Shown here one piece after another: positions 47,165-56,471 of a stretch of DNA of 64,000 nt. The notes under the pieces are model-generated. The model saw only the letters and a list, made by a program, of their open reading frames with translations, did no database searches and had not been told where the DNA came from. The position numbers and the translations under genes are program-made. Location of the stretch: assembly GCF_004959855.1 (NCBI RefSeq), contig NZ_SPNT01000002.1, forward strand, positions 186,001 to 250,000. Reading direction: 5' to 3'. Every line of letters starts with the position of its first letter. Position 1 is the stretch's first letter. Source of the DNA: Nitratireductor sp. XY-223 (GTDB lineage Bacteria; Pseudomonadota; Alphaproteobacteria; Rhizobiales; Rhizobiaceae).

Positions 47165-47278
47165 ATGATGGATGCGGCGCTCGAACTGGTGCTCAAGAGC
47201 CGCGCGCAGCCGAACGGCTACACCGAGCCGATCCTGCACCGCGGCCGCCAGGAGATGAAAGCGGCGCTGGCGGGCTAG
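47165..47278 (+). pseudogene. Duplicated 3' fragment of malate synthase gene
   Basis: Bases 47174-47278 align without gaps to 46151-46255, the last 34 codons plus stop of glcB. I count 7 differences in 105 positions (93% identity), several changing amino acids (for example GYTEPILHR is kept but SRAQPNGY replaces GRAQPSGY). An ATG at 47165 or 47168 opens a frame of about 37 codons through to the shared stop. The fragment lacks all catalytic parts of the enzyme and is best read as a remnant of a duplication or recombination event. Confidence 0.88.
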
Positions 47279-47303
47279 AAATCCGCAACGGAGGCGTTTG
47301 AAG

Positions 47304-48023
47304 ATGGCCGAAAGCGTCAAGGCGATCCTGTTCGACACGTTCGGTACAATTGTCGACTGGCGCGGCTCCATTGCCCGCCTGGGCGCGCAGTTGGCACAAA
47401 ACAAAGGCATCGAGGGCGTCGACTGGGATGCCTTCGCCAGGGCATGGCGGGCCGGTTACGTGCCCGGCATGGCGAAGGTCCGCAGCGGCGAACGTCCATG
47501 GATGGCGCTCGACGACATTCACCGCGAACGGCTTGATGAAATCCTCGGGGAATTTGAAATCTCGGACGCGCTGAGCGATGCGGAAAAGGCCGATATGAAC
47601 CTTTTCTGGCACCGTCTCGACCCTTGGCCGGACTGCCTGCCTGGACTTATCCGGCTTAAGGCAGACTATCTGATCGGCCCGCTGTCAAACGGAAGCCTCG
47701 TTCTTTTGTCGAGCATGTCGAAACGCGCCGGTATACCGTGGGATTTCGTCTTCTCGTCCAATCTCTTCAAGGCCTACAAACCCGATCCGGAAGTCTATCT
47801 GGGCGCCATAGCGCTGCTCGGCCTGAAACCCGGCGAAGTGATGATGACGGCCGCCCATAATGACGATCTGACGGCGGCCCGCGCGCACGGCATGCGTACT
47901 GCCTATTTATACCGACCCTACGAATACGGCGTCGACCAATCGGCGGATTTTGAGGCGAGCGAGGACTGGGACATCGTAACGGATTCCGTCACAGGCCTGG
48001 CCGAGGCTCTGCAATCAAAATAG
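47304..48023 (+). CDS. Type II haloacid dehalogenase (HAD superfamily)
   Basis: A 239-residue hydrolase of the L-2-haloacid dehalogenase group. The nucleophile is D11 in ILFDTFGTIVDW; GPLSNGSLVLL supplies the serine/threonine motif, SSNLFKAYKPDPEVYLGA the lysine, and MTAAHNDDLTAARAHGM the acidic motif. Many relatives act on other 2-substituted acids, so dehalogenation is not proven. ATG 47304 has GGAGG nine bases upstream; the TTG two codons earlier is too close to it. It begins 25 bases after the glcB tail fragment. Confidence 0.9.
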   Translation: MAESVKAILFDTFGTIVDWRGSIARLGAQLAQNKGIEGVDWDAFARAWRAGYVPGMAKVRSGERPWMALDDIHRERLDEILGEFEISDALSDAEKADMNLFWHRLDPWPDCLPGLIRLKADYLIGPLSNGSLVLLSSMSKRAGIPWDFVFSSNLFKAYKPDPEVYLGAIALLGLKPGEVMMTAAHNDDLTAARAHGMRTAYLYRPYEYGVDQSADFEASEDWDIVTDSVTGLAEALQSK

Positions 48024-48027
48024 CCGG

Positions 48028-49899
48028 CTAAGTCATTGTGATCGCGACCGGCAGCGGTTCCAACCGCGCGGCGATCGCGTCGTTCTTCTCAGCATCCATC
48101 CCGGCCGGTAGCGTAACTGCCACCAACAGCCTGCCGTCGGGCGACAGGGCTGCTTCCGCTGCAGCGCCTTCCACACCCTCCTCGCTCAAGACCTCCAGCA
48201 CCGTGCCCTCCGCCGCCAGCCGGCGCAGTTCCGGCTTGAAGATCTTGCCGACATTGGTCATCGGCATCGCCGGGATCACCGACACGGATTTCGGCCGCGC
48301 CGGCGGCTCGTCGACGCGGGCGTTGGTCCAGTCGAGCAGTTCCGCCTCATTTGCCTCGGCATCCGGCATCAGCACGGCGAAGGCAACGGGCAGCTCGCCG
48401 GCATAGGCGTCCGGCGCGCCGACGGCGGCGCAGAGCTGTACGGCCGGGTGCGAACCCAGCGCGTCCTCGATCACCTTCGGATCGATATTGTGGCCGCTGC
48501 GGATGATCAGGTCCTTGGAGCGCCCGGTGAGGTTGAGGCGGCCATCGTCGTCCAGCCAGCCGACATCGCCGGTCGCCAGCCAGCCGTCCCCGGTGAACGC
48601 TTTCTTCGTCGCTTTGGGATCCAGGAAGCCGGGAAAGACGTTCGGCGCCCTGAAGAGGATCATGCCGTGCTCGCCGACCGGCAAGTCGCGTTCGGACGGG
48701 CCGCCATCGGCGTCAAGCGCGACGATGCGCGTTTGCGAATAGGGAATGGGAAAGCCGACGCAGCCGGCGGGTCCGCGCACGCCGGGCGGCCGGATCGAAC
48801 TGATGCCGGCCATCTCGGTCATGCCGAGGGCCTCGTGCACGTGCAGCCCGTAAAGCGCCTCGAAGCGCTCGGCGAGCTCCGGCGGCAGGATCGCGGCGCC
48901 GGTGCGGCAATAGCGGATCGAGGAGATGTCGGCACCGCCCACCGGCACATTGGCGAGCGCCGCCAGCACCGTCGGCACGGCCGAGAGCGATGTCGAGCGG
49001 TATTTCTCAACGAGGCGCCAGTAATTGGCGCGTATGTCCGGGTTGCGAAACAGCGTCGTCGTCGGAATGATGGTCTCGACGCCGGCCGACAGCGCGGTGA
49101 GCGAACCCGGCAGGACGCCGGCGACATGAAACAGCGGATAGCCGTTGATGCTGACGTCATTGGGGGTCATGCCCTGAAGCTGGACGCTGGCCCAGGCGGT
49201 AAAGACCTGGTTGCCGTGGCTGTGCATGGCGAGCTTCGGGGCGCCGGTGGTGCCGCCGGTGTGGAAATAGGCGGCGATGTCGTCGGCGGCGATTTCGCGG
49301 CCGCTGACGAGCCGGTCCGACGGCTGGTCTTCAAGCAGCGCCTGGAAGTCGACGTCGCCGCCGTGGCCCGGCGGGGTTTCCTCGTCATGCGGCGCGACCC
49401 GCAGCACCGTCAGCCCGTCGACGGCTTCGCGCAGGGCCATGGCCTTCGACCAGTAGCCGGCATCCTCCTCGGCGCCGTAGGCGACAAGGATCTTCGCGCC
49501 GGCGGCGCGGATCAGTTCAGCAAGCTTTTCGAGCGACAGGAGCGGATTGAGCGGCTGGACAATGCCGGCCGCCTCGCCGCCCCACAGAACCAGGTGGTAT
49601 TCGAGACAGCCCGGCAGCAGCGCGGCCACCGCGTCGTCCGGCCCGAGCCCAAGGCCGTGAAGGAGATTGGCCGTGCGGTTGATGCCCTCGAATAGCTGCC
49701 GGTAGCTCCAGCGGATCGGCGGATCCCGAGGATCGCCGGTGCGCAGGAAGGTGAGCGCGGTCTTGTCTTCGAAAGCGCGCGCCGATTCGGCGAAGATCTC
49801 GTAGGTGCTTTTTACCGTGACCGCCTCGGCGAGCGGCACCTCCTCAAGCCGCCTTATGTCGGCAATGGAGCGGATCGGTGCAATGGGTGCAAAGGGCAT
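48028..49899 (-). CDS. Acyl-CoA synthetase (AMP-forming)
   Basis: A 623-residue ANL-superfamily enzyme that activates a carboxylic acid with ATP and joins it to CoA. The phosphate-binding loop is HTGGTTGAPKLAMHSHGN; the adenine region is EALGMTEMAG; GDVGWLDDDGRLNLTGRSKD precedes the hinge, and the catalytic lysine lies in TNVGKIFKPELRR. Such FadD/FCS-like proteins use fatty or aromatic acids; no specific acid is indicated. It is convergent with the dehalogenase gene (4-base gap). Confidence 0.93.
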   Translation of the reverse strand: MPFAPIAPIRSIADIRRLEEVPLAEAVTVKSTYEIFAESARAFEDKTALTFLRTGDPRDPPIRWSYRQLFEGINRTANLLHGLGLGPDDAVAALLPGCLEYHLVLWGGEAAGIVQPLNPLLSLEKLAELIRAAGAKILVAYGAEEDAGYWSKAMALREAVDGLTVLRVAPHDEETPPGHGGDVDFQALLEDQPSDRLVSGREIAADDIAAYFHTGGTTGAPKLAMHSHGNQVFTAWASVQLQGMTPNDVSINGYPLFHVAGVLPGSLTALSAGVETIIPTTTLFRNPDIRANYWRLVEKYRSTSLSAVPTVLAALANVPVGGADISSIRYCRTGAAILPPELAERFEALYGLHVHEALGMTEMAGISSIRPPGVRGPAGCVGFPIPYSQTRIVALDADGGPSERDLPVGEHGMILFRAPNVFPGFLDPKATKKAFTGDGWLATGDVGWLDDDGRLNLTGRSKDLIIRSGHNIDPKVIEDALGSHPAVQLCAAVGAPDAYAGELPVAFAVLMPDAEANEAELLDWTNARVDEPPARPKSVSVIPAMPMTNVGKIFKPELRRLAAEGTVLEVLSEEGVEGAAAEAALSPDGRLLVAVTLPAGMDAEKNDAIAARLEPLPVAITMT

Positions 49900-49993
49900 G
49901 GGGTCCTGTCTGGGAATCCCGGCGGTGCGCCGGCGTAATTCGGGGCCCCATACTTGTTCAATTCTGGACGGTTGGCAATGCGCCCCTTGCCGC

Positions 49994-50317
49994 TCAAAAC
50001 GGCAGTTTCATGCCGGGCGGAATGGGAAGGCCGGCGGTCAGTTCCTGGGTCTTGGCCTGGACGGCCGCCTCGACCTTGGACTTGGCGTCATTGTGGGCGG
50101 CGACAATGAGGTCCTCGAGGATCTCGGCCTCGTCCTCCTTGATCAGCGAGGGATCGACGGACATGGACAGCATGTTGCCCTTGCCGTTGAGCTTCACGGT
50201 GACGAGACCGCCGCCCGATGTGCCCTCGAGCTCGAGCTGTTCGACCTCCTGCTGCAGGCTGGCCATCTTCTCCTGCATTTCCTTGACCTTGCCCATCATG
50301 CCCATGAGGTCACGCAT
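49994..50317 (-). CDS. YbaB/EbfC-family nucleoid-associated protein
   Basis: A 107-residue DNA-binding protein. It shows the family pattern [20 protein letters not shown] (in part), then [21 protein letters not shown] and [16 protein letters not shown]. It forms dimers with tweezer-like helices that bind DNA. It follows dnaX by 45 bases, the conserved dnaX-ybaB arrangement; recR, often third, is instead found at 56.5 kb on the other strand. Confidence 0.95.
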   Translation of the reverse strand: MRDLMGMMGKVKEMQEKMASLQQEVEQLELEGTSGGGLVTVKLNGKGNMLSMSVDPSLIKEDEAEILEDLIVAAHNDAKSKVEAAVQAKTQELTAGLPIPPGMKLPF

Positions 50318-50362
50318 CTTACGTCTCCGTTTCCTGCGCGGCGCCGCCGGCGGCCGCTTTTT

Positions 50363-52162
50363 TCAACTGTCTGTGTCGTCGGGAAGAATGTCGCCGTCTT
50401 CGCTCTGTTGCGAAGCGGGCGGCTCCATGTCCTCGGCCCTGATGCGCACATCGGTGATGCGGGCACCCGGAAACTGGTTCAGGATTGCGGCGACATCGGG
50501 GTCGTTGCCGGCATCGCTGACGAGTTCGGCACGATGGGCCTTTTCCATCTCCTCGATGGTGTGGCCGCCGCGTTCCCGGCTGATGGCGATGATCCAGCGC
50601 ATGCCGGTCCATTGTTTCAGCTTGCCGTCCAGTTCGCCGATCAGCGATTTCGGCGCGTCTTCGGCAAGACCGACCTCCAGCCGTCCGGCCTCGATCTTCA
50701 CCGGGCGCAGATATTTGCGGATCATCGCCTTCAGCTTGGCGTCGCGGTTGTCGCCGGCAAGCTCGGCCAGATCGGCGATGGTGGCGACGATCGGCTGCGG
50801 GCGCGCGGTTTCCTGCGCCTGCGGCATGCCGTCCTCGACGGGGCGCAGCATGGCCACCGGTCCTGACCCGGAAGGTCCCGGCGGGGGACCGCCATTGTCG
50901 AAGGCCGCGGAGGCGGATTGCGGCGCGTCGTCCGAGGCAGGGCGGCCGCCGTTGGAGGGACGGTCTGCGGGTGGCGACGGTTCGCGCGAGAGCGCCTCGG
51001 TAAACTGCTTCACAGCCTCGCCCGGCGACGGCAGGTTGGCGGCGTGGGTCAGGCGGATCAGCACCATCTCACAGGCGCTCACCGGCCGGCTGGACTGCTC
51101 GGTCTCGGGAATGCCCTTCAGCAGCATCTGCCACAGGCGCGACAGCACAGGCACCGACAGCTCGTCGGCAAACTCATTGCCGCGGGTGCGCTCGGCCTCG
51201 CTCAGGGCGGGATCGGCCGCCGCATCGGCGACGAATTTCAGCCGTGTCACCAGATGGGTGAAATCGGCGAGGTCGGTGAGTATGACGGTCGGGTTGGCGC
51301 CGCCGTCATAGAGCGCGCGGAATGTCGCCAGGGCCGCCGTCACATCGCCCTTCGCGACCTGGTGGAAGAGTTCGACGACCTGGCTGCGATCGGCAACGCC
51401 GAGCATGTCGCGCACCGCCGCCGACTCGACCGTGCCGCCGCCATGGGCGATCGCCTGGTCCATGAGCGAGAGGCCGTCGCGCGCCGAGCCTTCGGCCGCG
51501 CGGGCGATCATCGCCAGGGATTCGTCGTCAATCGCAACGCCTTCCTTTTCGGCAATGGCGCGGAAATGGGCGATCAGCGCGGCCGCCTCGATACGGCGCA
51601 GGTCGAAGCGCTGGCACCGGGAGAGGACCGTCACCGGGACCTTGCGGATCTCGGTGGTTGCGAAGATGAACTTGACGTGGGCAGGCGGCTCCTCGAGCGT
51701 CTTCAGCAGGCCGTTGAAGGCCTGTGTCGACAGCATGTGCACCTCGTCGATGATGTAGACCTTGTAGCGGGCGGTTACCGGGCGGTAGCGCACCTGCTCG
51801 ATGATCTCGCGGATGTCGTCGATGCCGGTATGGGAGGCGGCGTCCATCTCGATGACGTCGACATGGCTGCCGGCCATGATCGCCTCGCAGTGCTCGCCGG
51901 GCGTGGCGAGATCGATGGTTGGCTTGTCGACACTGTCCGTGCGGTAGTTGAGGGCGCGCGCCAGAATGCGCGCCGTCGTCGTCTTGCCGACGCCGCGCAC
52001 GCCGGTCAGCATGTAGGCCTGGGCGATGCGCTCCGTCTCGAAGGCGTTGGTGAGGGTGCGGACCATCGGCTCCTGGCCGATCAGATCGCCGAAATCCCGC
52101 GGGCGGTACTTGCGGGCGAGGACCCGGTAGCCGTTTTCGTCTGGTGTCTTGCCGTCGTTCAT
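50363..52162 (-). CDS. dnaX: DNA polymerase III subunits gamma/tau
   Basis: The clamp-loader ATPase that places the sliding clamp on DNA. Walker A is GVRGVGKTTTARIL (about residues 54-67), Walker B IIDEVHMLS, the sensor-1 region ATTEIRKVP, and the SRC motif is in VLSRCQRFDLRRI. Of the four zinc cysteines of E. coli DnaX only one is evident (GEHCEAI), as I recall from rhizobial relatives. The C-terminal third (DnaE- and DnaB-binding tau part) is retained to residue 599. The SRP RNA gene lies upstream on the same strand. Confidence 0.96.
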   Translation of the reverse strand: MNDGKTPDENGYRVLARKYRPRDFGDLIGQEPMVRTLTNAFETERIAQAYMLTGVRGVGKTTTARILARALNYRTDSVDKPTIDLATPGEHCEAIMAGSHVDVIEMDAASHTGIDDIREIIEQVRYRPVTARYKVYIIDEVHMLSTQAFNGLLKTLEEPPAHVKFIFATTEIRKVPVTVLSRCQRFDLRRIEAAALIAHFRAIAEKEGVAIDDESLAMIARAAEGSARDGLSLMDQAIAHGGGTVESAAVRDMLGVADRSQVVELFHQVAKGDVTAALATFRALYDGGANPTVILTDLADFTHLVTRLKFVADAAADPALSEAERTRGNEFADELSVPVLSRLWQMLLKGIPETEQSSRPVSACEMVLIRLTHAANLPSPGEAVKQFTEALSREPSPPADRPSNGGRPASDDAPQSASAAFDNGGPPPGPSGSGPVAMLRPVEDGMPQAQETARPQPIVATIADLAELAGDNRDAKLKAMIRKYLRPVKIEAGRLEVGLAEDAPKSLIGELDGKLKQWTGMRWIIAISRERGGHTIEEMEKAHRAELVSDAGNDPDVAAILNQFPGARITDVRIRAEDMEPPASQQSEDGDILPDDTDS

Positions 52163-52267
52163 CTAGGTGTTCAGTCCCGGCATATACCGTGTTGCCTGAC
52201 GGAGTGTCGCCCCGGCGGTACGGCCGCGTCAATAGCACGGCGTTCCACCCGTCGACGGCATTGGGGG

Positions 52268-52366
52268 TGGGAGGCTGGCACGGTGACCCGTGCCGTGGCT
52301 CGTTAGGGCTGCTTCCTTCCGGACCTGACCCGGTTGGCGAGTGGCTCGTCCACCACCAACCTCCCG
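52268..52366 (-). ncRNA. ffs: Signal recognition particle RNA (4.5S type)
   Basis: The minus strand carries the invariant SRP domain IV hairpin, GTCAGGTCCGGAAGGAAGCA, with its GGAA tetraloop and asymmetric internal loop. GGGAGG at the 5' end pairs with CCTCCC at the 3' end, giving one long hairpin of about 99 nt. The RNA binds Ffh to target nascent membrane proteins. It lies about 105 bases upstream of dnaX, a widely conserved placement. The ends are estimated from the pairing. Confidence 0.96.
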
Positions 52367-52371
52367 CGCTC

Positions 52372-52400
52372 CATATCGACAATCGGCGCGGCAAATGCAA
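52372..52400 (-). promoter_or_regulatory. Housekeeping promoter of ffs
   Basis: Minus-strand TTGCAT (52400-52395), 17 bases, then GATATG (52377-52372), six bases before the expected first G of the SRP RNA. The spacing and position fit a sigma-70 type promoter; the -10 is weak by consensus. Confidence 0.6.
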
Positions 52401-52535
52401 GTGCCGGCTGCAAAAAACTGTCAGGACCCCAATTTTGCGCACCCTTGCAATTGTTTTGTTGATGAGCGGCAAACCCGTTTAATCCGGCCCGTCGCGCGGC
52501 TATGCTCCCGCTGGCTCTATGGAAGGACTTGCCGG

Positions 52536-53426
52536 TTGGAAGCGCTATTCCTGAACGTGTTGAATGTCATCGTGCCGGTGCTGATCTGCGCCGGCGTCGG
52601 CTATGGCCTGGCGCTCTTCAAGGCGCCGTTCGACAACAAGACCATCATGACGGTGATCACCAATGTCGGCTATCCGACGCTGATCATCTCGCATCTGTCG
52701 GCCGGCCATATCGAGCTCGACCGCTTCCTCATAATGGCATTCGCCGCAGCCTGTTCCGTTGCCTGCTTCGGCATCATCGGCTTCGTATTCCTGAAGCTTA
52801 TGGGCCTGTCGGTGCGCGCATTCCTGTCGCCAATGATGCACAACAATGTCGGCAATATCGGCCTGCCGGTGGCGCTGCTCGCCTTCGGCAATGAAGGCAT
52901 GGCCTATGCCATGGGCTTTGTCATCGTCATCCTGGTCAGCATCTTCACGGTCGGCGTGTGGGTGCCTTCGGGAACATTCTCGCTGCGCGACCTGGCCAGA
53001 TCGCCGATCATATACGCCGTGCTGATCGCGCTGGTGCTGCTGGGCACGGACACGCAACTGCCCAAGCCACTCGGCGGTGCGTTCACGATCCTCGGCGGCC
53101 TTTCCATCCCGCTGATGCTGCTGACGCTCGGTCACACGCTGGCAACGCTGAGGCCGGAAACCGTCTGGCGGGCCGTCTATCTCAGCCTCTTTCACATCGC
53201 CATGGCCGCGGTTGTCGCTTTCGGCCTGGTGCATGCGTTCGGCTTTACCGGCACCGAGCGCGGCGTGATGATTTTGTGCTGTCTGATGCCGGCGGCCGCG
53301 TCCACCTATCTCTTCGTCGAGCGCCACATGGCGGAAATCGCCCACGAGGTGGCCGGCTTCATCCTGATCTCGACGCTATTGACGATCGTCGTGGTGCCCC
53401 TGGCGCTGACCCTTTGGATCAACTAG
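52536..53426 (+). CDS. AEC-family transporter (auxin efflux carrier type)
   Basis: A 296-residue inner-membrane carrier with about ten hydrophobic segments (VIVPVLICAGVGYGLALF at the start, MMHNNVGNIGLPVALLAFGN in the middle, CCLMPAAASTYLFVERHMA near the end). The asparagine/proline-rich NNVGNIGLP is typical of the family, which moves malate, auxin-like or other organic anions. The start is taken as TTG 52536 (LEALFLNVL) with GGAAGGA about ten bases upstream; the frame continues far upstream, including through the ffs region on the other strand, without homology. Confidence 0.88.
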   Translation: MEALFLNVLNVIVPVLICAGVGYGLALFKAPFDNKTIMTVITNVGYPTLIISHLSAGHIELDRFLIMAFAAACSVACFGIIGFVFLKLMGLSVRAFLSPMMHNNVGNIGLPVALLAFGNEGMAYAMGFVIVILVSIFTVGVWVPSGTFSLRDLARSPIIYAVLIALVLLGTDTQLPKPLGGAFTILGGLSIPLMLLTLGHTLATLRPETVWRAVYLSLFHIAMAAVVAFGLVHAFGFTGTERGVMILCCLMPAAASTYLFVERHMAEIAHEVAGFILISTLLTIVVVPLALTLWIN

Positions 53427-53446
53427 CGCGGTCTCGGAAGGCCGCC

Positions 53447-53842
53447 CTAATCCGGCAGGTTGTAGTCGAAATCGTAGAAGTGCTGGCCGTCCTCGATGCG
53501 GATGTCCATTTTTCCGGTGAGGCCGACAAGTTCACCGGTGGCCGAATCCGGAACGACCTGCAGCATGAGGAACTCCCCGCCGCCCTTCATGTTGCCGTAG
53601 TGCTGCAGAACGAAACTCCCCCGTTTCCCCGACAGGGACCCGGTGACCTGTTCGGCCGCCACATAGCCGGCCGATCCCTGGACCTGTGTCATGACGGTCA
53701 GCATTTCGCCGCGCGAGCGCCCTTCCAGTGCACCCTGATAGGTCTTGTCGATCGACATGCGGCCGAAGGCGATGCCGTTCTCGCCGGCTGTCGCGGCGTC
53801 CAGCGGTTCGAGTTTTACGTCAAACGTCCCGGAGATTTTCAT
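53447..53842 (-). CDS. DUF3224-family protein
   Basis: A 131-residue protein of a family with no assigned function, structurally allied to allene-oxide-cyclase-like barrels. The family opening is SGTFDVKLEPLD, then RMSIDKTYQGALEG and GKRGSFVLQHYGNMKGG, ending HFYDFDYNLPD. ATG 53842 matches the family start; the frame extends 14 codons more. It is convergent with the AEC transporter. Confidence 0.87.
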   Translation of the reverse strand: MKISGTFDVKLEPLDAATAGENGIAFGRMSIDKTYQGALEGRSRGEMLTVMTQVQGSAGYVAAEQVTGSLSGKRGSFVLQHYGNMKGGGEFLMLQVVPDSATGELVGLTGKMDIRIEDGQHFYDFDYNLPD

Positions 53843-53959
53843 TGTGCGGTCCTTGAGAATCGTAGCGTGAACAGGGTGTGACAAGACTGGTCGCAGATTC
53901 GATTGCGGTCAATACGGGCATCAAATGCGGGCCAAGCGGAAAAAAAGCTGCTAGTCTTT

Positions 53960-53993
53960 CGCAAAGTAGCAACGGGCGCAAAGTAGCGACGGG
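53960..53993. repeat. 17-bp tandem direct repeat upstream of the HIT gene
   Basis: CGCAAAGTAGCAACGGG is followed at once by CGCAAAGTAGCGACGGG, one difference. The pair ends ten bases before the ATG of the HIT gene. It could be a recent slippage duplication or a double protein-binding site in the leader. Confidence 0.75.
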
Positions 53994-54003
53994 ATGAACG
54001 GGC

Positions 54004-54408
54004 ATGCGCGGTTTCATACTGGATGCGCAGCTTGAGGCGGACAGCCGCCTCGTGTCCATATTGGGTCTTTGCCAGCTGCGGCTGATGAACGACAGGCGCT
54101 GGCCGTGGTTCCTGCTCGTTCCGCAGCGCATCGAGGCGGAGGAAATATACCACCTGACGCCGCTGGACCAGACACTGCTGACCTTCGAAGCGGGCGAGAC
54201 GGCGCGGGCGCTCAAGCGCGTCACGGAATGCGACAAGATCAATATCGGTTCGCTCGGCAACAAGGTCCGCCAGCTTCACCTGCATGTCATCGCGCGCAGC
54301 CCGGGCGACACCGCCTGGCCGGGACCGGTATGGGGGGTTGGAAAAGCCGAGCCTTATGATACCAATAGCGCCAACGCGCTGATTGAAGCGATCGTCAAGG
54401 AACTTTAG
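54004..54408 (+). CDS. HIT-domain protein
   Basis: A 134-residue nucleotide-binding protein of the histidine-triad superfamily. The triad region reads RQLHLHVIARSPGD: the central (catalytic) and last histidines are present but the first is a glutamine, a variant I recall from related alphaproteobacteria. Members hydrolyse nucleotide phosphoramidates or dinucleotides. It precedes nudC by 12 bases, so both are probably co-transcribed and deal with nucleotide derivatives. Confidence 0.9.
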   Translation: MRGFILDAQLEADSRLVSILGLCQLRLMNDRRWPWFLLVPQRIEAEEIYHLTPLDQTLLTFEAGETARALKRVTECDKINIGSLGNKVRQLHLHVIARSPGDTAWPGPVWGVGKAEPYDTNSANALIEAIVKEL

Positions 54409-54420
54409 GAACCGGCACAA

Positions 54421-55377
54421 TTGTCCATTTTCGATGCGCCCGGTGACGGCAGCGAGCCGAGCAGCCATGTCGCCTTTGCGGGAAACAGCCTCGACCGCAG
54501 ATCCGAACACCGCGATGACGATTGCCTCGAGCAGGCACTGGCCTCGCCCAGGGCACGCATTTTCGCGATCGGCGACGGCCGCGCCTTCCTGAGAAAGGTT
54601 GGCGACGGTTTCAACGCCCTGCACAGCCTTGAAGAGATCCAGCCTTTCGATCCCGACATGGACAACGCGGTGCTTCTCGGCTTCGCCGAAGGCGATGCGC
54701 CGCGTATTGCGGCCCATGTGCGGCTCGATCCGGAGCAATTGCCCGACACGGTCAAGGCCATCGACAACCGCTCGATCTACATCCAGGGCCTGGTGAAGGG
54801 GGACGAACTCGGCCAGATGGCGCAGGCGGCGAGCCTTGTCGCCTGGGCGCGCTCGCACGGCCATTGCGGCCGCTGCGGCGGCGAGACCCGTTCAAAGGCC
54901 GGCGGTTACCGACGGGAATGCTCCAACTGCGGCCATCTGCTGTTTCCGCGCACCGACCCGGTGGTGATCATGCTGGCGGTCGACACCGAAAGCGACCGCT
55001 GCCTGCTCGGCCGCAGCCCGCATTTTCCGCCCGGCATGTATTCCTGCCTCGCCGGCTTTTTGGAGCCGGGCGAGACGATCGAGGACGCGGTGCGCCGGGA
55101 AACCCAGGAGGAATCGGGCATCCGGATCGGGCGCGTGCGCTATCACGCGAGCCAGCCCTGGCCGATGCCGCACACGCTGATGATCGGCTGCTAAAGGGAG
55201 GCGGTCTCCACCAAAATCGAGATCGACGCGCGGGAGATCGAAGACTGCCGGTGGTTCAACCGCGAGGAGGCAGCTTCCCTACTCAGCCAACAGACCGGTG
55301 CCGAGGACCTCACCTCGCCGCCGCCGGGGGCGATCGCCCATCACCTCATCCGCGACTGGCTGGTGCACAAAGGCTGA
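54421..55377 (+). pseudogene. nudC: NAD(+) diphosphatase NudC with in-frame stop codon
   Basis: NudC hydrolyses NAD(H) and removes NAD caps from RNA. The reading frame starts at TTG 54421. It contains the zinc site C149, C152, C167, C170, the Nudix box from G212 (GFLEPGETIED, then RRETQEESGI), and the NudC signature SQPWPMP. After MIGC the frame meets TAA at 55192-55194 (codon 258) but continues in the same frame as family-like sequence (REAVSTKIEIDAREIEDCRW, then FNREEAASLL) to TGA at 55375. A single base change probably created the stop. The product would lack 60 C-terminal residues; a sequencing error is an alternative. Confidence 0.85.
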
Positions 55378-55390
55378 ACGGTATTCCGGT

Positions 55391-56341
55391 TCAGCCCGCC
55401 CTTCTGGCCTCGATCGCGTCCCACAACAGCGCCGCGATATCGGCGCCGCCGAACTTCTTGACCTCGCGGATGCCGGTCGGCGAGGTGACGTTGATCTCGG
55501 TCATCACGTCGCCGATGACGTCGATACCGACAAACAGGAATCCGCGTTCTTTCAGCGACGGGGCGATGCGGGCGCAGATCTCGCGCTCGCGTTCGGTCAG
55601 GCCGACGGGCTCGGCCCGCCCGCCGACATGCATGTTGGAGCGCGCGTCGGTCTCCGCCGGCACCCGGTTGATGGCACCGACGGGATCGCCGTCGACGAGG
55701 ATGATGCGCTTGTCGCCGGCGCGCACGTCCGGCAGGTAGCGCTGCGCGATCAGCGGCTCGCGGTAGAGCTGCTCGAACATCTCCAGCAGCGAGGAGAGAT
55801 TGCGGTCCTCCTTGCGCAGGTGGAAAACGCCCGCGCCGCCATTGCCGTAGAGCGGCTTGATGATGATGTCGCCGATGTCGCGGCGGAAGGCGGCGATCTC
55901 GTCCGGATCGCTGGTGATCAGGGTCTCGGGCATGAGATCGGGAAACTCGGTGACGAAGATCTTTTCCGGTGAGTTGCGGACCCATGCCGGATCGTTGACC
56001 ACCAGCGTTTGCGGGTGAATGCGCTCCAGCAGGTGCGTCGAGGTGATGTAGGACATGTCGAAGGGCGGGTCCTGGCGCAGCAGCACCACGTCCATCTCCG
56101 ACAGGTCGGTGCGCACCCCCTCCCCAAGCGTATAGTGATCGCCGACTTCGTCGCGGAGGGTCATCGGCTCCATTTGGGCATAGACGGTGCCGTCACGCAG
56201 CGAGAGCTGCGACGGCGTGTAGTGGAACATGCGGTGGCCGCGGTTTTGCGCCTCAAGACACATGGCGAAGGTGGAATCGCCTTCGATCTGAATGGTCGAA
56301 ACATGGTCCATCTGGACCGCTACTTTCAGACTTTGCGCCAT
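55391..56341 (-). CDS. gshB: Glutathione synthetase
   Basis: Joins gamma-glutamylcysteine and glycine with ATP, the second step of glutathione synthesis. The 316 residues show the bacterial GshB features: [20 protein letters not shown] at the start, the ATP-grasp motifs [18 protein letters not shown] and [20 protein letters not shown], and the C-terminal [15 protein letters not shown] in close form. ATG 56341 fits the family; the frame opens 25 codons further. It is convergent with nudC. Several glutathione S-transferase genes are in the window. Confidence 0.96.
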   Translation of the reverse strand: MAQSLKVAVQMDHVSTIQIEGDSTFAMCLEAQNRGHRMFHYTPSQLSLRDGTVYAQMEPMTLRDEVGDHYTLGEGVRTDLSEMDVVLLRQDPPFDMSYITSTHLLERIHPQTLVVNDPAWVRNSPEKIFVTEFPDLMPETLITSDPDEIAAFRRDIGDIIIKPLYGNGGAGVFHLRKEDRNLSSLLEMFEQLYREPLIAQRYLPDVRAGDKRIILVDGDPVGAINRVPAETDARSNMHVGGRAEPVGLTEREREICARIAPSLKERGFLFVGIDVIGDVMTEINVTSPTGIREVKKFGGADIAALLWDAIEARRAG

Positions 56342-56471
56342 GCCCGGTTCCCGTCCTGCAATTGATGCCCCACACACATAAAGCCGTTGTCCGCAAATGC
56401 AACGGCCCCGACGCAATTGCCGCCCGTTGCCGGGGCCTGCCTTTCCCCGCGAATCGCGCTAAATAGGGCTT

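Noticed and set aside
50345-50365. Run of six A followed by G on the dnaX strand, a possible frameshift site for gamma protein
   Set aside because: The run lies after the dnaX stop codon, so it cannot serve programmed frameshifting within the gene.
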